This document shows positions 35,674 to 45,872 of a stretch of DNA of 64,000 nucleotides, in pieces. Source of the stretch: Sipunculus nudus (lineage: Eukaryota > Annelida > Sipuncula > Golfingiida > Sipunculidae); assembly GCA_026874595.1 (NCBI GenBank), contig CM049307.1:95888330-95952329 (forward strand), in the 5' to 3' direction. The notes beneath the pieces are model-generated. The model was not told where the DNA came from. It saw only the letters and a program-made list of their open reading frames with translations, and made no database searches. The translations under genes were made by a program, and so were the position numbers. Positions within the stretch are counted from its first letter, which is position 1. Each line of letters begins with the position of its first letter.

Positions 35674-35940
35674 TTAAATTCGGACGCAGGTCGACAAAGC
35701 TGCGCGGCCACCGCATGGGTATACTCCCGTATCCCGCCCGACTTGTACAAAGTCGAACGTGCTGCGAACACGCTCCGTGCTGGTTTCGGACCGCCGTAGC
35801 GCGATTACTTCGGCCCCCGAAAGGGCCCCTCCTGTCAACTCAGCTTCCAGTTCATACTTCGATAAAGCGGACTCAGGCTCTCGTGCCACCTTCTTCTTAG
35901 AAACTGGTTTCGTTGCTCCCTTGGTCTTCGTTGGCGGCAT
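35674..35940 (-). CDS. Hypothetical 88-codon frame in GC-rich insertion
   Basis: Starts MPPTKTKGATKPVSKKKVAR, a Lys-rich and likely disordered N-terminus, followed by SALSKYELEAELTGGALSGA and an Arg/Glu-rich part. The start has A at -3, and a TATA-like word lies 89 bp upstream. A second minus-strand frame (35495-35716) overlaps its end in another phase and contains LKAKKRLKSLDRCPNIGRVL and ARAIYGRPVYELCDL. One frameshift could therefore have split a longer protein of about 150 residues, or a splice joins them. I recognise no family. A basic N-terminus suits a DNA- or RNA-binding element protein, but that is inference. Confidence 0.3.
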   Translation of the reverse strand: MPPTKTKGATKPVSKKKVAREPESALSKYELEAELTGGALSGAEVIALRRSETSTERVRSTFDFVQVGRDTGVYPCGGRAALSTCVRI

Positions 35941-36028
35941 CCTTGCTTGCCCCTATTACTTAGTAGCTGTGCAGTGCTCTTCAGTCTGTCAGAATTCAAA
36001 CATATGATGTGACAAACATTTTACAATG

Positions 36029-36038
36029 TATATATATA
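36029..36038 (-). promoter_or_regulatory. TATA-like box of the GC-rich insertion
   Basis: TATATATATA sits in otherwise GC-rich DNA, 89 bp upstream of the minus-strand start codon at 35940. The isolation of this AT word suits a core promoter, although a short microsatellite is possible. Confidence 0.35.
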
Positions 36039-36319
36039 CTCGAGGGGCGGACGTCGGACAACGCGTTGCCCGGGTGTCTGGCGGGCATCTACAGACCAAA
36101 TGACCATTGACCGCAACTCGGACGGGGCCTGCAATTACGCCGGGCGGCCTTCGCCTGACTACCGACGGCCGCCGGGCGATTTTTGTTCACCATTATTCAA
36201 TGTTCACCGCCCGATTCCTGTCCGATATGTAACAGGTTAGATTTTAAGTAAAAAAACGCTCAACTTCCTGGCGGGCTTGGAATTCGGCGACTTTCTGGCG
36301 ATCCACTCATTTGGCCGGA

Positions 36320-36412
36320 GGCTTAAGACAAGACATCACGACTCTGATTATAAACTCTCTGTTGTAGATATGACACAACGACTTCCCATTTCACAAACTG
36401 TTTTTTTAGAAT
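36320..36412. repeat. ~72 bp two-part tandem array, right part
   Basis: Reads AAGACAAGACATCACGACTC, TGATTATAAACTCTCTG and TTGTAGATATGACACAACGA, the same half-unit words as the array left of the insertion. Confidence 0.75.
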
Positions 36413-37780
36413 ATTCGACTTTCTGGTATTCTTATTTCCGACACCGGGGAATACAGATGGGCAGTGGTATCAAAAAGGGGGGAGGGGGGTGATCTGAAAG
36501 TGAAAAGGAAGAAAAGACAAAAAAAATTAAGTTTTAAAGAATACACTTTCATGGATCGGGATTTATTTCGAATTAATTTCATTTCTTTATTTCGCTTAAC
36601 ATTATACTGACAATGCCTGTGGCGATACAAGAAAGGTGCATTTTTATCAAATTCAGCCATGCAAATATCAGTTTTAACAAAGTCTATATGCACTTGTAAT
36701 GTTGTTTTTTAATAATAAGTTTCGGTGGACCCATTTCCTGACACTCCCCCATGCACAATTTATTTGCAAACCTATTATAACGCGCCCTATGTTACATATC
36801 AGCAGATTGATGTACCACGCACTTGTCTGTATTTAACATATTTGCGTCATGGCCGAATAAATCTGCCACATATGTTAAGATTAATATTGTTAGGACATGA
36901 AAAACGGCGTCTGCATGGACCCGCATTGTCTGTATAGTCAACCACGACAGCTTTGAAAAGTCATGTTTATATATATACATTTGAGGATGAATGAGGATCC
37001 AAATATTTTCGTAATTTTTTAGAGCGCTCATCGCCTACATGTTCGCTGTTACTTTAAATAAACCAGACCGATCGTGAGATTTGTTTTCGTACTTTCGAAC
37101 AACACCTACAATGTGCGAGAAAAAGTCTATCTCAGCTCTTAATATTTGTAAATCTCAATGTATGTTTGTTTATTTTCTGGCCGCATGATCACAATCATGT
37201 TTCGCTGGGGTTACAGAACGAAAGCCAACTTGTAGGTGACACAACAATTGAGCTAGTGAAATCATGTATTATTTATCTATAACCTAATGTTAAGACTACC
37301 CGTTGTTTGCCACGGTATTTAAGCGAAAAGGATTGATGGCCGTTGCAGTGAGTTCTCATATATGACTTGAGGCAGGACTCAAGTACTGGCTTACCTGTCT
37401 ACCTAGTCTTGTATTCATGGCTAGCCCAAACCCAGCTCGCGGGCTGTAGGCCCCTCAGCGCGGTGAGCAGTATTATTTTAAATTGCCAGAACGAGTTTCT
37501 GCTGGCCAAAACATGTTTAAAATAACAGGGAGAAGGTGATTACATTAAACTGCCAAAAAAACAAGGGAACTAAAAGGCAATTTAAAAGAACAGAAAGGTA
37601 ATATTGATGAATGTTTCAATTATTGGCATTTCCACTTATTTGTCAGTAAAGGCATTTGCCATTTATATGCAAAAAAATATATATATTTAATGTATATTTG
37701 CGAATTGAACCCGGGCTGAATTATTTTGTAAAAATGGGAGGCGGGGGGGGGGGGGGGCTGAAAGCTAAATATGGAGGACG

Positions 37781-37781
<1 letters not shown>
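36413..37781. other. Unassigned DNA
   Basis: Contains a G15 run at 37743-37757 just before the long (TA)n tract, and a GC-richer patch at 37370-37480 with a short palindrome around CAGCTCGCGGGCTG. No coding similarity was seen. Confidence 0.5.

Positions 37782-37874
<93 letters not shown>
37782..37874. repeat. (TA)n microsatellite with an LTR inserted at its edge
   Basis: About 46 dinucleotides with one AA interruption near 37842. The tract ends exactly where the LTR begins at 37875, and TA-rich sequence resumes at 38733 on the other side. Confidence 0.97.
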
Positions 37875-37878
<4 letters not shown>

Positions 37879-38732
37879 ACGGAACCTAATATCAACAGAT
37901 TACGTATGCGTGACGAACATACAGTTTGCAATGGAGAAAAAAAAACAGATTCTGTAACAGTAGGCAGCGTGAAATGTCAAAGGGAATGAATAAAGAAGTC
38001 AGTGTTTTTTTTTTGGTTTTTTTTTTTTGTTAATAAATAACTATAATTAATTCTTAAAACAATACAATAAATCAATGCAATTACACAGTACAACAACAGT
38101 ATAACAGCAAATCAATATAATCGCACAGCCTAATAAGCAAAGTGCACAGTACCTGGATACCACCACTGTCACATCGACAAGTCCTTAAGAGCATATAATT
38201 AAGATGAACAGTTCACACAAATCTTCTCAGAGAATAACAGTCCAATGTAAAGCTCTTGTAACAATCCCGAAAGCAAACTGAAGACTGTAAAAGATCCGTT
38301 ACAAATCAAGAAGAAATTTTGAAGAAAATCTATAATTGCCGCACTTACCGGAATAGGTCCCACAAACTGACTTACACGCTTCTGTGTCCGCTGGAATATT
38401 CTCTCACCTCTCTCTCTGCTTTAAAACACGGCCTCTTTATATAACTTTTCACCTCAAGCCGAGAACTCTCCATTTCTCAAACAATCTAAAGGATCTAACA
38501 TAATAAACACGCTCAAAAACATACTAGAACAAAGAACGCTGTGTATCTACACGCAAGAGTTCAACCAAAGCGGGTTAAACCGAGCCTGCAACATCCGGCC
38601 AGGCGAGGCCGCTACAACACGAGCTATGCGTGTCACACGAACCATATGTCAACAACGCATGGAGCACCTCTGCGCACAATAAAAGAAACACATGCAAGAC
38701 CGCTGCACACAATAAAAATGGCACCTGTAACA
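37875..38732 (-). mobile_element. Solo LTR, copy 2 (complete, inverted)
   Basis: The termini are TGTTACGGAACC on the plus strand and CACCTGTAACA at the far end, so in its own orientation it runs TGTTACAGGTG to GGTTCCGTAACA with the TGTTAC/GTAACA inverted ends typical of LTRs. It is 858 bp long. On the minus strand it has TATATAAA (38436-38443), CCAGCGGACACAGAAGCGTG downstream of it, and a degenerate polyadenylation region before TTATTAACA and an A-rich run. Flanks are ATATAT on both sides, consistent with a 4-6 bp target duplication, but the (TA)n context makes this uninformative. No internal retrotransposon region adjoins. Confidence 0.85.
38436..38443 (-). promoter_or_regulatory. TATA box of the LTR
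   Basis: TATATAAA on the minus strand within GTTATATAAAGAGGCCGTG. It is aligned with TATATAAA at 55669-55676 in the plus-strand copy, with the same spacing to the CCAGCGGAC word. Confidence 0.55.
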
Positions 38733-39167
38733 ATATATACATGTATATATACATAAATTGATCTACAGGTTTCCTGCAATAAACAACTACTAGAGTGCTC
38801 TATGGTATTGCACCAGAGCTTTATAATTACACAAATATAGATGAATCAGGTAAGACTGTCTGAATGAAATGGACTGGTTCATACCACTACATATTTGAGA
38901 AGTTTTAATGTTTTATGGCCAATCCTTGATTACATAATTGGTTATATGTACAAATATAGAGGAATCAAGTTTCGGCAGACATTTTACAAGTATAGAGGAA
39001 TCAAGTTTCGTCAGAAAAAAAACACTAAAATATGTACTGGTTTGAACAAGTCCATTTCTATCAGACGGTCTGACCTGATGAGTGCAACAACATGTTGCAC
39101 GAAACTACGAAGTCGTAAAAAAGTCTGACAAAAATTGATTCGTCCTCTATATTTGAAATATATATAT
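38733..39167. other. Unassigned DNA
   Basis: Contains a short direct repeat, TATAGAGGAATCAAGTTTCG at about 38956 and 38993. Nothing else was recognised. Confidence 0.5.
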
Positions 39168-39239
<72 letters not shown>

Positions 39240-39246
39240 TAGAGAG
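39168..39246. repeat. (GA)n microsatellite
   Basis: About 36 GA dinucleotides with two AAAG interruptions. Translations give Arg-Glu or Leu-Ser strings, which are not genes. Confidence 0.98.
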
Positions 39247-39639
39247 TTGGACACATCTAGATGTACAACAGTAAGGGCACGAAATAATCATTGCGTTTAC
39301 ATCAGACAGATACAAATAATTTTCCGGATGCCCTGTCCCGCCTCTTGTATTAACGAGAGGTTTTCTCAAAAGATCTATCGCCGGTGCCACCATAAACCAA
39401 GAGCGCGTCAAAATAAAGGGTGCCCCCTATAGTCAAATCCCAGGCGGGTACTTGGCTTCACAATTCATCGTTAGCTGCATCGGCAATCCTTCAAAACGTT
39501 GTCCTCACGGTAAGTCCGTCTGTTACAATCAATATAAACAATATGGTGGAGGATTTCGTCCTGAAAACCTCGAGAAGCTCCTTTTTGCAGCTCAGTAACG
39601 ATGCAATTTCCCTTTAAAATACATCCGTCATATTATATT

Positions 39640-39642
39640 TAT

Positions 39643-39676
<34 letters not shown>

Positions 39677-39800
39677 GAACTTTCCTTAACAGGATTTACC
39701 TACAGTTTATTTTATATGTACGGAGAGTAAGCCAGAAATCATATACATTCCACAGACAAGGATGGCGAATAGCCAGCTTTAACTCTACTAGACCGTACAT
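39640..39800 (+). repeat. 3' fragment of ~480 bp repeat with ATT run
   Basis: After an ATT run (about 39643-39676) the sequence AACTTTCCTTAACAGGATTT, ACCTACAGTTTATTT and GGAGAGTAAGCCAGAAATCA matches the 3' ends of the copies at 15050 and 56848. Confidence 0.6.
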
Positions 39801-41264
39801 ATTATCACGTAAAAGAAAGACTTAATTACAGAATTTACCAACAGGGTTGCGGAAAGAAGTTTCATTGAATCTCTTTCGACTTAAATGCATAAAACAAGGC
39901 TTAAGCTATACATTTTCCAAATAGGAATGTAAATTGTTTTTTACATTTGGAAGAAAAGAATCATTTATAAGGAATCACCAAAATATCTTTGTTTTATATT
40001 ATCTACCTTTGCCATATTATGAAACTAAAAATGTTTCCTTTAAAATGGGTCATTTATTGTATGTCATCACCTTTAAACAGGACACCATTTGTTACAGAGA
40101 CGGCTTTGTTTAGTTATCAATTTTCATATCTAGATCACTAACAGAGGTGAGTTGACACGGTGCTCTGTTTCCTCTGGAAACTGAAAACACCGTTCCTTAT
40201 CGCAGCCCATCATAGCTCTTCCAGATCCATTTTGATATGGATGTACTTCGTCCGAATTGATGTGGAGCAAAAACGACACTGACCCATTTCGACCTATCAG
40301 GTTACACTGCTACACTATTTTATATGTCATATTTTTTTACTCCGCTGTTCCTGCTCGTTTGTCTCATAACCGATGTATACTGGAATCCGGCTCTAGGGTC
40401 ACATTTCCTCCTCTTTCAAGGACAGATTCTCTTTTTTTCTCTATACTTTCTCTTACACACATCATACAGCGGCAATACTCTGCAGTCGTCACAGATATCC
40501 TTTAGTGTAATCGCGGCTTTGTATGACAAGGTTCTCTGGGCAAGAACACAAGGGTGCGCACAGAGCATTGAGAGCGTGGTATTTTTTTTTTTTTTTTGCA
40601 TCAAGCCCAAATCTCAAACATGCGACACCCGCTCTCAATGGTCTGATTACTTCGGGACTAAAGCTTTCATTGGTCTGATTTTTGGCCCTGTGGCAGAAAG
40701 GTTTTTTTCAGACCAGTGCATATGTCTAGTATGATTATGCTTCTCACATGTCTTTTGCATATTTAACTGTTTTATGATTATGTTTGCACAACCTTTTTTT
40801 TATGAGCGGGAGCTGTATCATTTGTTTTTTTTTTTCAATTAGCTCTAAGGGATTAACTTTGAATGGTTATACTCAAAGAGTCTTAGCAAATAATTCTTAA
40901 GCAAATCGATTCCCAGGTACTGCTAACAGTGCTGATTGTATTAAGGAAATGACAGGAATCCTATTTGCCTCGATTATCTAATTACTGAAAGCTGGAGTAC
41001 CTGGCTGGATTATACTCATGTTAAGCTGAATTACCTGGAGGCCCTGATACGGGGCTTTGTTTGATGATCTGGGAATAAACGTTGACCGTTGTTAGGTATT
41101 GCTGAGAAGGTAGGTTTTATTCATTCACCGACTTCAATTCACAAAAATATATAAAATGCGACCCTAATATTATACTATGATGGGACCATATAAATTGTCG
41201 TTATATCATGGTAGTCAGTTTAATGTGCTGTCCCTTAAGGCAACTTGATCGTGTAACCATTGAG
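39801..41264. other. Unassigned DNA
   Basis: A 136-codon plus-strand frame (40324-40734) is hydrophobic at first and then crosses a T-run. I recognise no domain and do not call it a gene. Confidence 0.45.
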
Positions 41265-41960
41265 ATCGTCATAGCAGGGTGATTGTAATGCTGTGGTACC
41301 GTCAAGACATACATGGGGGTTGTGATACCGTGGCGTCCGTCACAGCGTGCTGGTTGTCCTGACGTGTTCGTTATAGCATGGTGGTTGTGATACCGTAGTG
41401 TCCGTCACAGCATGGTGGTTGTCCTGACGTATTCGTCATAGCATGGTGGTTGTGATACCGTGGTGTCCGTCACAGCATGGTGGTTGTCCTGACGTATTCG
41501 TTAAGCATGGTGGTTGTGATACCGTGGTGTCCGTCACAGCATGGTGGTTGTCCTGACGTATTCGTTATAGCATGGTGGTTGTGATACCGTGGTGTCCGTC
41601 ACAGCATGGTGGTTGTCCTGACGTGTTCGTAGAAGGATGGTGGTTGTGATACCGTGGTATCCGTCACAGCATGGTGGTTGTCCTGACGTATTCGTTTTAG
41701 CTTAGTGGTTGTGATACCGTGGTGTCTGTCACAGCATGGTGGTTGTCCTGACGTATTCGTTATAGCATGGTGGTTGTGATACCGTGGTGTCCGTCACAGC
41801 ATGGTGGTTGTCCTGACGTGTTCGTTATAGTATGGTGGTTGTGTTCCCGTAGTGTCCGTCACAGCATGTTGGTTGTCCTGACGTGTTCGTTATAGCATGG
41901 TGGTTGTGTCCCCGTGGTGTTCGTAATGAAAGGGTCCTTGTCTTACCGAGTTGTTCGTCA
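41265..41960. repeat. 65 bp higher-order minisatellite
   Basis: Each 65 bp unit has two related halves: one with ATAGCATGGTGGTTGTGATA and CCGTGGTGTCC (34 bp), the other with CACAGCATGGTGGTTGTCCT and GACGTATTC (31 bp). About ten units occur by length. The word GGTGGTTGTG is shared with the unrelated-looking 17 bp minisatellite at 32211. Confidence 0.93.
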
Positions 41961-44867
41961 TAGCAAATCTCATACATATCTTTTCATGTGTTTTTGTGTC
42001 TCATATGCTGGTTTGCCGTTGTCTTATAATACAGTCTTTTAGATTACATGTATTCTGAATATTTTGTCATTATAATTTCTGAATTCTCTTTTGTTTGTAT
42101 TTGTAAGCACCAGAAGTAAGGATGAAAATCTTTTCTAATTATTAGTTTTTACAGCCGATACCCATGTGCCTCTATTATCCCCCCCCCCCCCCCCGCCCGC
42201 AGTAACCATTATGGCCTATAGTTTGTTCATATGCAAAATGCCTTATCTAAGCAGTACACAGTACGTTAACTTCACATAAACATAAAAAGTTTCTTGGTAG
42301 AGCTTGCTTGAAACTAAAAAAAAAATCAACAGAAAATTAATTAACTGGAAATTAATTAACTGAAAAACAAGTGAATCATCAATCCACACGTGTGTTTATC
42401 TTTTTTTGTCTGGAATGATCAGGGAATATCGCTGTAATTTGCTTCAAGTTTTCTGTCTTTCCAAATAACACATTTATATCTCGTTTTCTGTAAGGAAAAT
42501 CGATTCATGGATCTACGATAATCCTCCGCGCGGACTGATGTCTAAATAATTTGTATCCCTCACCAGAAAAGTGATAATTTAATCACTTTAAGAGCCGACA
42601 AGAAGTGCATACAAATCTTAAATGTTTCTTAATGTGGCCCAATTCTCAAAAACAGGAGATTTGACTACAGATTTCCTTTTATCTGTCTAAAAATCTCTTA
42701 ACAAGTATGTTACTTAAATATAATGGAATAATAGAATATCATTTATTCAGTAAAATAGTTCTTCTAAGTAATACAAATTCATGCTCTGACATATATATAT
42801 ATAATGAAAATGATATATTAAAAATGATGTATCTATTTAACTAGATTCTCGACATAATATTATATATGGTTTTATTTTTTAATATTATATTTGCTTGTAG
42901 TTCAGTTATATTTAATAAGAAAAGTTTTAAATTATCATACAGAATATATATAATCAAGTAATTCAGGCATGTTTAAAACTTCGTAGATGTTTGCATTCAT
43001 CTGGTAAGACTGTCGTAATTCTTGCAGAAATAAGAATTGATGGATTCATTTTATATTTTTATCTTATCTTAAAGATTTATTTAGAGCAATCTCCTTTTTT
43101 AGTACAGTTGTATTCATTTTGACTATAATATGTAAGTGTGATACCTATTTTTACCTGTTTGTTTGGTAGTTTTTGATTGATAGAACTACATCAACATTGC
43201 TTCAATTATTCACGCATTCAATTTCATAAACATACCTCGATAAAGACGTTGAACATGTAAATAACATCTAGCCATGCGGTTAACATTGAACGTACACCAG
43301 AAGTAGATGAGTTTCTGCAATCCTGCTTAAATATTTATTGCAAGCTATCGAAGAAAAATGGCGGCTGAGGCTTAAAGTGCACGGTAAAGTCCCGAAGGGG
43401 CCCACGTAATACGAACTCACGCGGGACTGGAATGACGTCATTCAAGCCTGCGTGGGCTCGAGAATAAACCCTGGTGCCTCGGCGTAAGAAACGTGCCTGG
43501 CTGTAAGCTTTACATAACTGAGTGTATAATGAGCCATTATTACGGCACACACGGTCATCTGAGTGGTTTTACATCGCAGATCGGTCTATTGAAACCTGTC
43601 ACCATTCTCAATGGCTTAAATAAATTTAAGTGGAAATGGGCAAATATAGCGTGAGATTGATTTAAGTGATAACTAAGTGAATTCATTAACTGGATTATTT
43701 AACCGTAGGTGAACCCTCATGAGAAGCATTTTAAATTCTGCCAATTATTATTTTCGCTATGCTGTACCTTTATCTAATCAAGTGATAGACAATGTATGAA
43801 CTTTAATCATTTTCCGTATATTAACACACTTATTCTACTCATGCTTCCTTCGTCATTATGGTGGTGATTTTAGAATACACACACACACATATATATATAT
43901 ATAAAGGTAAGTATATATATAGAGTTTATGTATTATATTTGTTAATGAAAAATTGCTGGGAAGATGGTTTAATTTTTAAATATATAACAGATGTAACACG
44001 ATTTCTTTTAAAGGAGACTGCTGTTATTCCGGTCCTGTTACGAACAATAAAAATTAAAAACAATGAAAGTACCACCTGGATGTTTCAGGCAAAAGGAAAG
44101 AAGTGACAGCTCTATGTTGAAGATATGCTATGATATAGCCTTCTTGAATCTTCGCAAAATACCTCATTTTTTAAATACATCAATAATCATTGATTTCATC
44201 ACATTATAACAGTATAATAGTAGGTTTCGTCACAGTTTAATTGCAATGTCGATCAAACTAAAATTTCATTGACAAAAGAATACAAACGGAAACATGTAAA
44301 TCATAGGTAGTCTAATTAGACAGGTCAGTAATAACCAATGTAAATGTTTTCGGTCACTCAAGAGTGGTCTTAATAGACAGGTTGTCTTATTTGACAGGTC
44401 AGCTTTCAGATAGGTTCCCTGTAATTGTTACAGATGAAAGGCAAAACCGATGAAGAAATCAATAATAGAAATTAGCAAGACCGCTTTATTATACTTGGTA
44501 ACCTCACCATAGTGATGTACGTATAGTACTGCGGACAGTTAAAATCAAGAATGTCATTGAATGCAGGCCCTCGTTCTACTGCCATCTATGTAATGAAGAC
44601 TGAACTACAATATAATTGAACCCCCCCCCCCCCCCCCCGAGAGGACGGGATGATGAGTCTATCATCTATATAACTGCACCTTTCTTCTTCCATTTTCTGC
44701 TGCGTTAGATCTCCAATATAACTGAAATATTAATCATGGGTCATAGATTTGCACCTGAAAATTTAACAATGCTATATATCTAGTACTTTAATCACCTGTG
44801 AATGGTAGAATCTAGATTCATGGTCAGGGCCTACTTCAATTAGGCTTGGAGTATAGATTTTAAGTTA
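41961..44867. other. Unassigned DNA with C runs and small repeats
   Basis: Includes C16 at 42179-42194, a GC-richer patch at 43365-43520, a compound CA/TA run at about 43876-43903, C18 at 44621-44638, and a short tandem patch at 44310-44405 with GGTCTTAATAGACAGG and related words. I see no convincing coding frame. Confidence 0.5.
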
Positions 44868-45195
44868 GGCAAAAAAGGCTGGATTCTCAGGCGCCGCCTG
44901 CGTCAAATTTATCCCCCCCCCCCCCCCCCCACATAAAAAATGTATATTCCGATATTTAAAAGAAATTTACCGGTTTGTTCGCTTGTTGTTTTCGGGCGAT
45001 AAAGCGCGGTTTTTACTCAAATGTTTTACTAACGGTTTTTACTTTTATCTGTTTAGCGAAGCAATTTTGTAAATATCATGTTGTCCCCATTCATATGAAA
45101 TTTTTATTGAAAATTTATAACAAAAATGTTAAACAAAATTTCACTCTCTCACTGAATTCTAAAAAAAAGTGCTTGAGAACCCAACTTTTTTTTTG
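44868..45195. mobile_element. MITE-like element, copy 3
   Basis: Opens GGCAAAAAAGGCTGGATTCT and then CAGGCGCCGCCTGCGTCAAA. It closes with AAAAGTGCTTGAGAACCCAA and a T-run. Internal matches are ATGAAATTTTTATTGAAAAT and GTTTAGCGAAGCAA. Where copies 1 and 2 have five C in AACCCCCGC, this copy has a run of 18 C at 44913-44930. It is the most diverged of the three. Confidence 0.7.
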
Positions 45196-45818
45196 TCATG
45201 CATACATACATTCATAAAGACAGATTGACCTGGCTGCATTTTACCTTCCACCCTCTTCCTCTAATTTTGCAGGGGTTGAAATAAAAGTGCTGAACTATGG
45301 TTTATTAACCATATATGTATATTCAAAATTACTGACATTCATTATTCTCATGGTCTCTCGATGACTATTTCAATATATACAGAATACAAATTAATAGCCA
45401 GCCTCAACTACTCGGTCGTATTTTTGCTTGACTTTGTATTCATGATTTAGAAGAATCAATACATTTGACTGACAACAGATTGTATGTGAAGAAGAAAAAT
45501 GCTCGGCAAATGACATTTTAATGGTTTTTCCGGCGTGATTTAGGTGAATAGATGCATCTTATTCTTGCTAGAGACAAAACACGCGGCGATCTCGACATGA
45601 ATCCGCAAAGTTTGCCACAAATAAGCAATATTTTAAGAAATAACTGATATTGCGTTTTGTAAACAGATGATACAGAATGAAATCTCAGACAGCCTGCCAA
45701 TCATCCTCACGTGGTCTCGTGAGTTCGCGTTAATCATACGTGAATTCGTTTAGGAATACCGACGCAAGTTCCCAACACTTACCATGATGATAAAACTGGA
45801 TCTCCCTCTGACGGGTTA

Positions 45819-45872
<54 letters not shown>

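Larger units (their letters stand above)
35362..36319 (-). mobile_element. GC-rich insertion splitting the 72 bp array
   Basis: This segment of about 960 bp is visibly GC-rich and CpG-rich between two parts of one AT-rich tandem array, so it was inserted into the array. It carries about a dozen CGGGC or GCCCG words (for example near 35592, 35607, 35637, 35738, 36069, 36083, 36139, 36173, 36211 and 36273), which may be subterminal binding sites. A hairpin has arms CGGGCG and CGCCCG (about 36174-36215). On the minus strand it has a TATA-like box at 36029-36038 and an open frame from 35940. I could not define terminal inverted repeats or a target duplication, and no class is recognised. Confidence 0.55.

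Noticed and set aside
39166-39432. Frame with an Arg-Glu repeat, and Leu-Ser frames on the other strand
   Set aside because: They are translation of a (GA)n microsatellite.
40324-40734. 136-codon frame, the longest on the plus strand
   Set aside because: It passes through a T-run, has no recognised domain and shows no codon pattern I could support.
41265-41960. Second CRISPR-like pattern with ~32 bp spacing
   Set aside because: Both halves of each 65 bp unit are repeated, so there are no variable spacers.
43335-43550. 71-codon minus frame in a GC-richer patch
   Set aside because: No motif recognised. A single short frame is not enough to call a gene.
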